This document shows, one piece after another, positions 22,001 to 37,000 of a stretch of DNA of 64,000 nucleotides. How positions within the stretch are numbered: the stretch's first letter is position 1; the number at the start of each line of letters is the position of its first letter. The notes under the pieces were generated by a model. That model ran no database searches, had not been told where the DNA came from, and saw nothing but the letters and a program-made list of their open reading frames with translations. The position numbers and the translations under genes were made by a program. Source of the DNA: Zoroaster sp. YZ-2022 (lineage: Eukaryota; Echinodermata; Asteroidea; Forcipulatida; Zoroasteridae); contig CM055822.1 in assembly GCA_029582265.1 (NCBI GenBank), positions 40,507,067 to 40,571,066 on the forward strand, read 5' to 3'.

Positions 22001-25000
22001 GTGATCAGTTTTATTTCAGAAATAACTTTCAGTAAATACAATACAAGTACTTATTTCAACAAGAGGTTTTACTTTAATACAAAGTATGGTATCCTCTGTA
22101 TTATAAAGGTCAATTTTTTTACCATTTACAGTACATGTATTTGTGCACCACCGCAGGTACATGTATGTTTACAACAAAAATGAAAAGGGCTATCCAGGTA
22201 TCCGAAGTTTCCTGATTTCGGCTATCCGGTTCCAAAAATATCCGAAAATGCACACCCCTACATACATGTACAGACAGTATGTGTATTGTAAAACCATGCT
22301 TCTCATCATTATTTTGTGAGATGTACATTATATTAAAGTGTTTTTTCTTCCTTTCCTCGAAGTCAAATAGCAATGTTCCCATGATTAAAAACATGGACAA
22401 TATGTACACATGTACACATCTTTTATGACAGCAAGGGTCAAAAATAGTCAAAATGTTGATATACTTGCCAAGGTACACAAATGTATATCTAGTCAAACAT
22501 TCTCAAAACCTTTACAAAGTACATTTACAGGTCAAAATGAGTCAACCATTTTTGACTGGTAAAAGCCTTGTCTTGTATTGTTGTGGGTCGTCAAAATGAC
22601 AGTCAAATCCAGTCAACAATGCCCCTGTGTGCACAGTTGGTTCAGCAGTCAAAAACAGGCAGTTGACTAATTTTGTCCACATAGAGCTACATGTACATGT
22701 ACCTGCCACAAAAGTTCAGCTACATTGTATACTACTCAAAATAATTTAGGGAACACCGGAATAATCTCAGTTTAAGCAAGATCATTTATTTCAGATAAAC
22801 ACAATGTTTCACAGAATTGATGAGAAACAACTACACAACAGATGATAAAGGATGCATGTAGTGATTACACATTTCATGACATGACTACTGAAAGAGAGGG
22901 GGTTGCAAATGAAAATCCCGGTTCATGGAACATTTCAAACCTATTTGATGTTAAAAATCCAGTGTTCCCTAAATTGTTTTGAGTAGTATATTAGGAGGGT
23001 TTGGCTGATTTCAACAGGTTAAGAAAAGTGACTTTGCTATGTACATGTATATGGGTCCCTCCACACTAATGCATACAAAAGTGTGACATGAAAGAGGAAC
23101 ACGGATTTGTAATTTTGATAAAATAAAACATTTTGTCTTGTTTGTTCCGTGTACATTCTAAGCTCTTAGAAGATGGTGCTAAAACTAAGACTTAGTGAGT
23201 ATTTACAAATATGACAGGAATATCATATTCAACATGTAATGTTTGTCACAGGGACAAACATTTTGTTATAAATTGACAGGAAGTAACTACATGTATTAAT
23301 AAAATGAACTGGTTCACCAAAAGGTTGTCCCATAACATTACTATCCTATTAAGGATTGTTACCAGCCAAAATCAAGTCAACCCTTGAAGGCATATACATA
23401 ACAGCAAAAGAAACGTCACCCCCTAAATTTTGTTAAGTAATTATATTATTAAACATAATAAATATACAATGTTGTGGGATGGTTGGCTGCCAGGTCAACC
23501 AAATTTGCCACATTGTGTTCGTGTTACACTCCATACTCATAATATTCTGCATTAAACAAATTATATTAATTATAAAATGAAAATAATAAATATTTTTAGG
23601 GGTGACGTTTCTTTTGCTGTTATGTATAGAATTATAGATAATCTTGTCACATACACGTAGACATAAATTTGTCCCAAAATGTCTGTCCATGTTATGTTCA
23701 CATTCTAATTTCTTAAAATACCCAGAAGATTTTCTGTACATGTATGTTCATTTTGGCTTTTTGTCTCTAACAGTTCTTAAGATGTTAATGGACAATCTTT
23801 GGGTCAATTAATTAATTCTATTATCTCTTTTCTGTCAATCTAAAATAAAATTGTCTGTCCATGTGACAAACGTTACATCTTGAAGATGACCCTACAGTAT
23901 AATTTCTTAATTACTCTCAAAATATATATCTTATTGTTTGGTAAGCACAACCATAAATGGCTTGGGAATGTACATACATGGACAAATTGCGACAAAATGC
24001 TTAATTCTATATTACCCTTCCATGTCTCACTCCAATAGTTGTCCTTTGGTATACATTAGTGTGGACAGATCCATCTCAAAAGAATTTCACCAAATTTGGC
24101 ACAGTTAACAATCACATTACATACAATAACATTGTAAGGTAAGATTACAATCACCTGATTGAACCAGAAATAATGCTTGGGAGAATTTGATATTACATGT
24201 AAATTTATGAATATAAATATATGTTTCATGATCCTAGAGGTGTTCGACTATGCATCATATGTGATGACGTCATCACCTAAAGTTGTTAAAAGACAAGAGT
24301 CACTTCAGGAGATATGAGTTTTCATAATATATAAATAAAATGACATTTAATGTGCTATACTGAGTACATTAACTTCCGGTTCAGTCACGTGACTGAATTT
24401 ATACTTCTCACAGAAGTAATACATGTACATTGGATGTATTTTATCATCATCCTAAATGTGATGAAATTCTGTTTGATAATTTCTGTAATATGAAAATATT
24501 CTCTTGTAAATACTGCTAGGGAGCGCTCTGATCTGTCATGACGTCATCAAACATATTTGTTATCGATGAGATATGACTAGTCACTTTATTCACAGTAGTC
24601 CAATATTCACCTTCCCTACCATATTGGCTGTAGACTAATAGTGCATGCTGCAGAATATTTTGTTCTGTTGAACTTCCGGTTTCAACTGGAAAAAAGGTCA
24701 AAATTGGGTCATCTCTGTGTACGAAATGTCACATAATTTAAGGTCTCTACGATGATGCAAAGATTGTTAATTTATCTGGTATGGTTCATGAGATACGATT
24801 TTTGTAAATATTAAACCTCGATTTGATGTAATTTGATATCTGATGAAGTCATCATGACATCACAACTTCATTATGATATTAAATATATTTACTTTCATGT
24901 CAACGTAAAAGTATTTGTGAAATTATAAGTTAGTCTGAACGTTGCAAATATGGTTTTCTCTTCAGAAACGTTTCACGACAAAACTCGCATGTGGTGCTGC

Positions 25001-28000
25001 GTATGACTTGACATGAGACTATTTATGGCTACATGTACACATGGAGTTCAGTTCGAACGAAACGTGACATACATGTAGTTCAAGATCTTTAAGATGATGC
25101 AAAGATTGTGAAAATATATTGTGTGGTTCATGAGATATAATTTTTTTGAAATATTAAACTTTGATTTAGTATAATATCTGATGACCTCAACATGACATTA
25201 CAACCTAGGATACAACTACATGTTAAGGTCTAAATATGTGTTAAGTTTCAAGGTGTATGTGTTTTTGTTAGATGAGTCTCACTGAGGAGAAGAAAATGTC
25301 CAAACAAAAACTAAAGAAAAACCAACAATAACAAGAGGTGTTCGTGCTGTAACTCGAACACCTAATAAAATATCTAATGTAGCTGGTCTGACCTTTTAAC
25401 TCCGGTCTAAACAGGAAATTCAAAAACATATTATAAGCAAAATGTATTGGTCTTTTGAAAATGAAATTCCAATTCCTTAAATTTTAATTCCTTAAGTTAA
25501 ATGTATATATGTAGATGTTGATGCACTTGTTGTTGCCATGGATCTCTTGAAGAAAAAGGTATTACAGGATAAAAGATGTAATAGCCTTCGTCTACTGATA
25601 TTTTCTGATCTGGGTGGAGAATCCAGTGATACAAATTTAGAAGGTGTCATTGCTGGACTCAAAGATATGAAAGTACAAGTCATTTTTATGTAAGTTGATC
25701 ACAGTGGTGGTGATTGCATGTTAGGCTAAAAATCCAAGTCTGTTGTGTGCTATATGGTTCTGAAAATCCATGTACACGTACTATGTATGTTGTAGGGCAT
25801 ATAAAGAAAGCAATGGTGACAATGACTGAACCAAATCTATGAGAACTTCCTAAACTGTTGCAGGGAGCACATTCATCAGATTCTTACATGCACACAAAAT
25901 ACAATTTACGTGTACCTTAAATCTGTATTGGGTCCGTCGTTCATTTCAAGATCAATCGCTACCTGAAGCGTATAAACATCTATGGATGTATATATATGGA
26001 TTCTGCAATTCGGATAATGCAATATGCAATACAGATACATGTACATGGAATTATGAGCGTTAAGTTTCATACATTTTGTACATCACGCAGTACGCAATAT
26101 GCATAACACACAGTACGCAATATGCATAACACACAGTACGCAATATGCATAACACACAGTACGCAATATGCATAACACACAGTACGCAATATGCATAACA
26201 CACAGTACGCAATATGCATAACACACAGTACGCAATATGCATAACACACAGTACGCAATATGCATAACACCCAGTACGCAATATGCATAACACACAGTAC
26301 GCAATATGCATAACACGCAGTACGCAATATGCATAACACACAGTACGCAATATGCATAACATGCAGTACGCAATATGCATAACACGCAGTACGCAATATG
26401 CATAACACACAGTACGCAATATGCATAACACACAGTACGCAATATGCATAACACGCAGTACGCAATATGCATAACACACAACAGACACATGGATTTTCAG
26501 CCATATGATTGAGATGGGGGGACCAGTTTGGAGCAGGAGCCATCATCGTGGGGGCGATTTCTCATGATGCTTGGCGGATGTGTCAGTGGTGATCTGACCT
26601 GACCCCCTGCCTTCATACCCCCTATGACTGGCATTCCCCTTCCCTGTCATCGCTCATTATTATTAGTTTGTATTTTTTTCTGGGTACATTACACTGTTTT
26701 CAAAGAAAGAGAAAGAGTTCCATCCTTGTCATAGCAGCTCATTTGCTGCTCATAAAATGTGCCCAACAGTCATTGATTGAGGAAAAAGCCATTATAAAAA
26801 AATTTACAAAATAAAATAAAAAAATCCAAGAATATTCTTTTCTTATACTGATCTTTCTTCATTTTGATGTTGATCTTTCTTCTAGCTTTATTTCACTCTT
26901 GTTTGTTATTCTGTCCACTTTTTGAGGGGTTAAATTTAAAATGCTCCTTCATACATGTATTTTGTTTTTCATACATGGTTGGAAAGATCTTTCAAAAGTA
27001 GAATATAATGATCCACACAAAAAAATAATGTCACATGACTTTTCATTACCAAAATTTGGTAAAGCATTGGTAATTACTCATTAAGAAATTACCAAATTAT
27101 TATCCGAAAGCTAACTTGATGTATAGATGAATGAAATCCTTGCGTTGACTATAAATACAGTTGAGTGCTTCATACATGTGCGTCAGTGTAATGGCAAAAA
27201 CCAAATCAATTACATGTAACTTTGCTTTAAATTTGGTCAAGGTACCAGTTATCCTGAGAATTTGTATTTATTTTTTTTTGTCTGAAGTGTTCTAATTTCA
27301 GAGAAAACACATACACATTTGAGAAAAGTTGTCAGATGCCAATGCCTTTCACACTTTTCTAATGATTTGCGCTCTAAATCCCTGTCGAAAATTGGGGGGA
27401 GGGATGATATTGAAATCTACATGTATTTGCATTATGTACCTGATATTGAACATTACTCAAAGAAACAGATAATAAACAAATGAATTATTTGCTTATTAGC
27501 ATCGGCACACTCTATCAAGCACCAATCGGAACACTTCCCATTCTACACATAATCACAGCAAATACTAGAGAATAACCCCCCCCCCCCATGGTTTTCCCTG
27601 AACGGGGGGGGGGGGGGAGGAAGGGTCTCACGTGATCCACGGCGAACAAAATTGCGAAACGGTTTAATATTTAAATTTTCATACCTTTTATCATAATTTA
27701 ATTAACCATTAATAATCACAATGAAAAACACAACTCTCACATTTTTCAAAATATTTTGTAAAACTGAACATTTTAATGTAATTTTTTTCACAGAAACTCA
27801 TAATGAAATGACACCCCTGAATTGCAACAAAAACAGTGTCAACGAACAGAAGATTCTGTAAAATTTTACCGTTGACCATCTGACTTTTTCCCCTTAATCT
27901 GAATAAATAATGTTGATTTACCTTTCAAGAGAGTTTTACGGAAATCTGTCCATTGACCCTTGCCGATATTTTGAGATTTCTAACGTAAATGATTCAGAAA

Positions 28001-31000
28001 ATGTTGTCGCCAAGCCGTTATAATACATGTACGTGTATACATTTGCAGCACGCGAGAGAATGTTATTGCCGCACACTAGCTATTTGAACAGTGCATACGT
28101 GCTTACACGTAGTCAATGTACCTGTTGTCTATACGCGCACCACGACGTGCACCACGCTGCGCATCGGTGTTTGTGAATGAGGCATGTAGCTGCGTTGGTG
28201 GCGCACTTTTGTCCCAACCCTTCCTCCCCCCTGCCCTGAACCATATTAACCCGTGAAGTCCCCATGGTTCTCCCTGAACCATATTTCTCACTTAGCGACA
28301 GTAGAGAAAAAGAGTTGCCCGACATTGGTTCTCCCTTGAACCATTCTCACTTAGCGAAGGTTGAGATACATGTACGAGTTGTGCGATAAGGTTCTTTTCA
28401 GAACCTGTACCTCAGCTTTGCAATAGTTGAGATAAACACATGGTGTTATCGCAAACTGAAACGATATAGAATCAATCTGCATAATAAATGTATAGTTCAG
28501 GTTGGGTGCCTTTTAGATACATGTATGTGCTCACTCTTTTGAACATAATATTTTGTTTGTATGCATGTTATGTGTTGAACACAATTTAATCTGGCAACTG
28601 AATTTGTTGTATGTTTTACACACATGTAACAATACCTTTTATTCTCTTTCTAAGATGAAAGCACTTCAGACAAAATCATTTTGATCAGGTTGATTGATAA
28701 TAAGTCATTACATGTATCTCAACTTTACAACTTTTTTGTCCATATCTTTGTTAGGGGGACGCTAGTCATATAATCAAATAAACCACAAGAGATACTGACT
28801 GGTACATAAATGCATGTACTCGTGATCTTTGTGTTTATATATTGGCAGTCTCCTTATTTTGTTAATACCTGTATAGAACTTTGTTCAAAGGGGGCTCCAC
28901 AGAGAAGTCATTGAAACAATGCATGTCATACCGCCCCATGTTATGATACAATTAGATGGCATTGAGTGTTAGTGTGAGGAATTGATTGTTTGTGATTTTG
29001 GTTAATGTTGATAATGTAGTGGACCCAAATTTGACGAGGATGTCAAAGGGGATGGTGATGGCCCATCAACAAGTGATGGCAGGACTACAGGGCATAGAGG
29101 AAAGAAAGACAAGACACCTCAACAAAGAGCTGGAGAAGCATTGCTTCATATTTTGGAGCAAGTGGATGGAGAACACTACACATTCAAGTATGTATGTACA
29201 CATGTATGTACACATGTACATGTATGTACACATGTATGTACACATGTATGTACACATGTATGTACACTATGTATCCAAGTACATGTATATATCCATTATT
29301 CATAAATGTTATTGAATACTGTTTTATTATATCAATATAATTGAGAATTGCTCATATTATGGGTTAATTTAAAATATTCCAGCATGATTCTAGTTGCATT
29401 CGGTTACCTTTTACCATAAATTAAATGTGAAATTGCTAATGTGAATTATTTATTTTTATATCAAGATGTTATTTTATTTTACAGTGAAACTTTGCCTCTT
29501 CTTAGCTTCTTTGAAATGCGTGCAGTCAAGCAAATGGCATGGAAGAGCAACCTGGAGATAGGGCCAGGCTTCACAGTACCTGTGTGTGGATATCTTAAGG
29601 TATTTGCCATCTAATTTACAATCTTCATTTGTTACCTTCTTGTTAATTCTGATCTTTGTTTAGTTTATTGAATGATATTTTTTGTAATAGAAATGACCCA
29701 TAAATATAATTTAAATAAATTAGATATGTTGGCCTATACGGAGGCATCCATGTACCATTTTTCTTGCAACACCAACAATTATTAATCAAGCGATCAGGAT
29801 GCACTACAGTGCTGCTGTTACATATACTTCCTTCTGGGAATAATCAGGGCATAACCATTTGATTTGATTTCAGAAATTTAAGTCACGAAAGGACACCATT
29901 TGTCTGCATAAGTTCCTAAAAATAAAATTCTGAAAATGTTGACAGAAATGACAGAAAACTTTATGATACTGGCCCTGGGGAAAATGTACCGGGAAAGAGT
30001 GCAGAGTCCGAAGACTATATTGGCAGACTATAGTGGCAGACGGTGGGAGATGGCGGGCTGGCGCGTTCGATGTCGGGTACGAGTTGACTCGTACCCCGGA
30101 CTCGGCAACCAGACATCGTTGTTTGTATTAATTTCCCGCTTACTTTGGGGATTACACGCGTCCTCGGTGTGAGTGGGTATCGTACATTGTAGGCCTACAT
30201 GCGAGCATGGAGCTTGCATGTACATGTACTATATATGGGGCGGCTGGCTCCACGTGACCGGCGTGCAGTCAGCGCGCTTGGAATATGTTAGAATGTACCT
30301 TAGCCCCCTGCGATGTTGATGCACCCCAACTCCCAGAAGCCCCAAGGTTTTGACGTTTTACAGGATAAATGAATAAAATTACTTTAAATTACTTTAATAA
30401 ACATTTTGTAAAGAAGACCAGCCACAGTAAAATTCTATTTGAAGTGCACACTGACTCATTATGTCCAATCCCTTTAATTGACTGGATATGCAAAAATGCA
30501 TGCATAAGCAAGCCCACAAAATAAATATATAAAAAAATATAAAAAAATCTTTGTTTTGGGCCCAATTATTAATTACCAAATAACATACATGTAACCCAAC
30601 CATTCTGTCTGAACTAGTACGAGTAGTAAAGAGAGCAAGATATATCAATTAAAATAATTCAACTACATTTTTTTATCCATGTGTGGGGATTTGGAGCCGT
30701 GTGTGTGGGGATTTGGGGCCGACGCTACAATTCATTACTGTGTGTCACACCAGGCCAGCAGGTTTGAAGTTTTTGCTGAAAATTTGTGACTGAAATTTGA
30801 GCAGCGCTGCAGTTCCCTTTGCACATAACGCATTTGATCGTCCCCATCGCAAATTCTGGTGGGGCTGCTGAGCGAAATAACGCCAGGCCGCCGGGTGAAA
30901 ATTCATGTCCTGAATTCTGGGTTGTGTGTTAGCGATGTACAGTACACCGCGACCAGGGCGCCAGCAGCACTAACAACCCTGCTTGGCATGCGGGGCCGAG

Positions 31001-34000
31001 ACACAGCGGTAATGGATAAAATTGTTCAGTGAAATTATGACAAAGCTAGACACATCATTAAGCTAGACTATTAACTGATCTTCCGAAGTAGTAATCCATG
31101 CATCTAATGTTAGATCTACATTCCACAATTCACAAAAAGAAGAAAAAAAACGCAAACATCGGCGACAGGAATTAGTTCTGCGCGTGCATAAGATAGTCTC
31201 TCGAAGTTTCTGGTAGGTCATAAGTCAATGTTTAACTCTATCTCCAGCCGTAAAATACACTAACCATAGCTGGAAAATGTGTTTTTACGAGAGAAAGTGC
31301 GTACTGGCGACTGGTCGAAGAGGTTAAAATTGTGCTCACGATACAAGACAGGATTATTATTTTTAGACAATGCTGTTTTCAGATTTTTATTTATTTAAAC
31401 ACATCAAATTTGAAAGCACAAATCGGGAAAAAATCTGATATTTTTGATCGGATTTAAACACATCAGATTTTAAGGCAAAAACAGGGGAAATCGGATTTTG
31501 GGGTTAACAAATTAAAAAGTCGGAAATCCGATTAAAATCGGAAAAGTTGCATCTCTGCATATTGCATACATGTATATGTACGCATGTAAGAGAGCGCCTA
31601 GAACCAACACATTTCCGGGACATTAATCGGGCCCAGGAGCCCCGGAAGCTCGGTCGAGCTGGATTAAAAACTGAATAAAACATTTATATTTGTGTTTTGT
31701 TTTTACTGCAAAAACATTATGATATATCAACTCGGTGATTGACACCATGTCTGTAATAGAAAATATGATGGAAAATGCATAGTTGCCAACTGCTACAATT
31801 TAGGCGTTATTTGTGATATCTTCCTTGTATTGATTGTTATTATTAATTTTTGTGGTACTTTGCCACTGTTTTAGTCAAGACCACAAAGTCTGAGACGGAG
31901 ACATAGTGGTCCGAGATCGAAACTGAGATCCAACAGTCCTAGGAGGGAGCCAGAGACTTTTATGTACGAGGCCGAGACCTCTTGTGTAAATTACATAGTG
32001 AAAGATGAAGATGAATCAAACTACATGTTAAACAAACTACATGTTAAACAAACTATTATTGACATATTAACTTTACGCATCTTTGTAACATGATTATAAA
32101 CATCTTTAAACCTAAAAAAATGCACATTATATGTTATTTTAATTATACATTATGAAAACTCATATCTCCTGAAGTAACTCTTGTCTTTTAACAACTTTAG
32201 GTGATGACGTCATCACATATGATGCACACTCGAACACCCCGAGTTTGTTTTCTACAAACTCAATACCTCTAGTTACGTTTATTATTTTATGATTTATTAG
32301 TCTTAAACAATAATTTTATTCTTTCCAAATTAATTTCTTTGTTGCAGTAATAATTTATCTCATTTTTATTGTGAAGGTAAAAAAGAGCACTCAGAAGGCT
32401 TGGAAGTCCACTTACATAAAGGGAAAAGGAAAAGAGTACACTCCAAAGACAATACGGTCCCAACATCTTAACAATGATGAAGAAACAGAGGTAGAAACAC
32501 AGGAAATAGTTGAAGGTATACATTTTCCAGACATGCTTATGTGAATTTAAAAAAATAATAAAATGAAACAAACCAAACATATTCCTTATATTTTGGTGTG
32601 AGACTCCTATGATTAGAGTGTCACACCCCCAATGTTTGCTAATGTGTAGTGACCTTGACACTAAGATTCCAATTAGGTAATTGAAATCAAGTATAAATAT
32701 ACATGGATAAGTTAGGATCAAGTTAAGTAAAACAAAGAAGGCACACCAAACAAATAATTATCCTGTGTTTAATTAGTGTTCATAGAGCTACTTATCCATT
32801 ACTGGTGTGTTGAAACTTAACTTCAGCCTACATGTAGGAGAGTCTTAAAAATCACTAGTGCAAACACTATTGAGGGAATCAAAGTTAATCGCCTGGTCTT
32901 TACTGCAGGAATGACCCGTTTTGGCTGTGGCCACGGGTGATCAATGACTGGGCTAACACTTTCCCAGAAACCGTTTACACTAGAACTGAGCAAAAAGCGC
33001 ATGTGAACCAGTGATATGTCCTGTCCCCAAACCAGTCATTGTTTCGGTAAAGACCCAGATTGTTATGACCACTATGATTAATCCTATTCAATTAATAGTC
33101 CGGTGGAAAATGACACAAAATAATGCTACTCTCTTCTTTCAATACCATTATTTAAAAAACCATTCAAGACAAACAATATTACAACCCAGGAGGGATCCCT
33201 ATACAATTATAATTTCAAATTAAATTTCCCTCAGATACAGTCATTGCTTGTGTCTGTTAATAATTCTCTGAACAGTTCACACAATATTTAGTTAACAGTT
33301 CATACAATTAAGCAATTCATAAATATTATTAAAGTTCATAGACAAATGCCTTACCTGATGAACTATGTATTGTTGGATATATAATGTTTTGTGTACGTAC
33401 ATGTATTCTTACCAAGGAGGGCACACTCTTTAACCAGTTCGCGTCGGGAATAAAACAAGTTTTTCCGAACCCTCGTGGCGGGTTTATTTTTACCGCACAA
33501 ACACGAACAATGGTGCTCACCAGAGCATGACCGGGGAGACCGCGTCTTCCACCGTATGCTTATGGCTCGTTGCCACGTCGACCGGGAATCTATACAAATA
33601 TTCCCGAGAATCCTGTGGCGTGTTTAGACGCTCTCCGATCCGCTGTCCAAAACAAAATGTTCGTGTATACACGGCCTCCGACGCGAACTGGTTAAGAATT
33701 TTCCTGATAACACCTTCTCAGAGTTGGGCAAAAAAATATTCAAACATGATACAGCTAAAAAAATGTTCTTGAAAACTTTACTTTTCATAAAAAATTAATT
33801 TAGTTGAAATTATTTTGTCACTGGTGGAACCTTCGCGTGGCCTATACACATGTAACTGATAAAACACTTTTAAAACAGCTAGCACATGATGCTCCTACAT
33901 GTACAGTACTACGCCCTTCTCTGGTTTTGATAAGTTTCATCATGTTTCATGCAATCATATTAACATTTTTGGGGGCAGTTATGTATAGTCTTTAATAACA

Positions 34001-37000
34001 TCAATTGTATTCAGGTCATCGCTATGGTAATGACATTATACCCATCTCAGAAGAAGATAAAGTTAATATGAGTTACAAACCTCCTGGTAAACTCATGCAA
34101 GTCCTTGGCTTCACAAAACAAGAAAATGTAAGTATATATGTCTTAATGTCTTGGCATGATTACATTTATTTAATCAGGGAAAATACATTCAAATTATTAA
34201 TTCATTTGAAAATGTATAAATGTAGGTTTCTCTGATCCATATGTCATGGCTGTCAAAGTAATTCAGCTATGACAGTGTTGACATTGGCATGAAGTTTGGT
34301 CTGGAGAAATGTACTGTGATAACCTTGAAGAGGGGTAAAAGGGTACATTCAGATGGAATTGCTTTACCAGATGGCACACAATTGAGGGCATTGTGTGAAG
34401 AAGAAAGTTATAAGTATCTTGGAGTGCTTGAAGCAGATCACGTACTGCACGAGAAATCCAAAGAGAGGCTTCAGGCTTCAGAAAGAGTATACATGTATAA
34501 GACGAGTGAAGAAGTATTTGAAATCCAAGCTGAATGGAGGAAATATGGTAAATAAATAAAGACTGTTGCGGTGACACTATGTAGAATTCTCGTTTGAGTG
34601 GTAAATAGTTCTGAAAAGAACTGGTTAGTTACATCTATGCTCTGAATTATCTTCAGGAGAATGCCGAACTGTGGGAGATGCTGTAATTTAATTGAAGCAG
34701 TAGAGGGTCATTCTATTCAACTCTTATACAGCTGCACTCAAAGTTGTACTTAAGTGTGAAAATGTCCACTGTCACAATGGTTGACTGTTCTCATGGGTGA
34801 CACAGTCGTCCACTCCTCCACACAATAGACAATGTTTTGTTTCACTGACGGAACAAAGTGAAGAGGGCCAACCCTCCCAAAATAAAATTATTACATGTAG
34901 CTGCATTGTTATGTTTACTTTGCCAGACAATTGGAACTACATGTAAAAGTGTATTATAGTAACGGCTGCAATAAAGGAAATATCCTACTTAATACTTATT
35001 TATAGGAAATGTTAAATTATTTGGTTTTCTGCAAACTTTCTTTCCCGCTTTCCATGTTGTTCAACGTTGTTCACCGATAATCACGACACGCTATGCATTG
35101 TGTGTTGAAGTTATTGCATTGTGTGTTGAAGCAGCTGTTGTTGTTGAAGCACAGCACTCATCACACCAACAACTTCAAAATCAGCCGGCCATGAGGCCTT
35201 CAGCTACATTGTCCCAGACTATGGAACAACCTCCCCACATTAATAAACTGCTAATCCACTTCAATCTCAACCTTCAAGAAACAGCTTAAGACTGAATTGT
35301 TTAGATGTATTTAGAGTTGTCTTTTGATTTTTGTACAGGGCCACAATCTAGTCGCTAGGATATATGTATGTGTGCTTTATAAGAATTGTGTATTATTATT
35401 GTCACAGCTGCCTTGGTAGTTCACAAAGACATCATACGTGTAACATCAGATTATATTCGCTCAAAGTTAAAGAATGAACCATCCTTTCAAGACTCTTTAA
35501 ATACCACTCATCGCCTAATATAATGGCAATTGTGACTGGCTCTGGCAAAACTCTAAACTTGGACCCAACTTTTCGGAGTGACCTCCCAAATTTATCGTGA
35601 AAGTTAACAGTGTTCCCAACAACGTTTCAGGATTTTTCTTTTTCTGTCAAAATCTAGAGAAAATGCTCTACATGTATATGGTGACATGAAAACTCAAATT
35701 TGTCCCTGGGGTAAGTTTTTGACCTTTTCATGGCTATTTTCATGGCTGCATTATGGTAAATGCCGAGAAGTTTCTGGTTTTGTCAGAGCGGATCACAATT
35801 GTCATAAAATATGGTAGGAATGAATGTACAAAATCATCAACAAATGTTCATGTGTTGTAAACAATTACAACCCATTATTGCAAGGGAAGTTGAAAGAGGC
35901 ACCCTTATAAAATTTGCTGACTTGTGACTTGTGACGTGCATTATGTTTTCAACTAACAAGTTGTATTATTCTGTATAGACCCTTCAATACATTATGTAAT
36001 TTTTTTTAATTTTTGTATTTGGTCTAACAGGATAAGGTATGCATATACATAGTGACAGTTTATATTTTTCTCCTAAATATGATTATCTTAGGTCAAGTGT
36101 CACCAACAACTCGGTAATAGTGTATACTGTTTCATAGCAGACCCAGCTGATCAGCATGGCAGTGTAGCACTATCAGCTATCATCAATGCTTTGTATGAAA
36201 CTAACTCTGTGGCTGTCGTTCGTAGAACATATTCAGGAAAAAGTAGCCCTCGCCTTGCTTGCCTGATACCACACATTAATGCTAATTATGAGGTTTGTAT
36301 GTTATTTCTAAACAACTGTTCATCATACAAGGTTCACACAATATTTTGTTAAGTGCAATTGGGTGATAAAAAGCAGCCACTGTTTATATACAGATCTTAT
36401 AAAAAAAAGGTGTGTACACAAATACTAGTTTTCATTCTGAAAAAGAGTATCTCCTTCCCACACATTCTCTTCCCACTTCCCTTATGCTTGTATCAATCCC
36501 AAAATAATGTGTTCTTACCATTCATTTACCCATCACATCCATTAAGGGACAGTATTGTCACGAGGGAATCAGACTTTCAACAGGGCATACATGTAGAATC
36601 GGTGTCCTAGTTCATTAACCAGTTCGTGTCGGAGGCCATGTATACACGCTATTTTTTTTTTGCACCGTGGATTGGAGAGCGTCTAAACACGCCAAAGGAA
36701 ACTCCAGAATATTGGTATGCATGCTCTGTTGAGCCACCCGTGTACGGTGACATGCTCGGAAGTGCCAGCCACCCGCTGTGGAAGCTTCCATTCACGGTGT
36801 GTGTTGGGAAAATAAACCCGCACAGGGGCCCAGAAAAACTTTTTTATTCCCGACGCGAACAGGTTAATGCAGCAGCAGCAGCAGTGGCAATATGACCTTA
36901 TTACATTTGTACATGTACGTAATGTATTATGGCTGTCACTGAGATAATCTAAAACTAGCACTCCAATTACATGCCCTGTTAATCGTGACGATACTGCCCC

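Larger units (their letters stand above)
25690..29019. other. XRCC5 intron
   Basis: Holds the 23-bp minisatellite (26086-26478), a C-run/G-run pair (27576-27617) and scattered 'GGTTCTCCCTGAACCA'-like words at 28240-28345. No exon seen. Confidence 0.6.

Noticed and set aside
26086..26478. CRISPR-like array
   Set aside because: Units are contiguous with no unique spacers, in an animal intron.
26060..26546. Three long overlapping minus-strand open frames of 135-159 codons
   Set aside because: They are by-products of the 23-bp minisatellite; no start context, domain or splice support.
31031..31780. Solo LTR
   Set aside because: The two copies lack clear TG...CA ends, a target duplication or internal retroviral sequence between them; kept only as an unclassified repeat.
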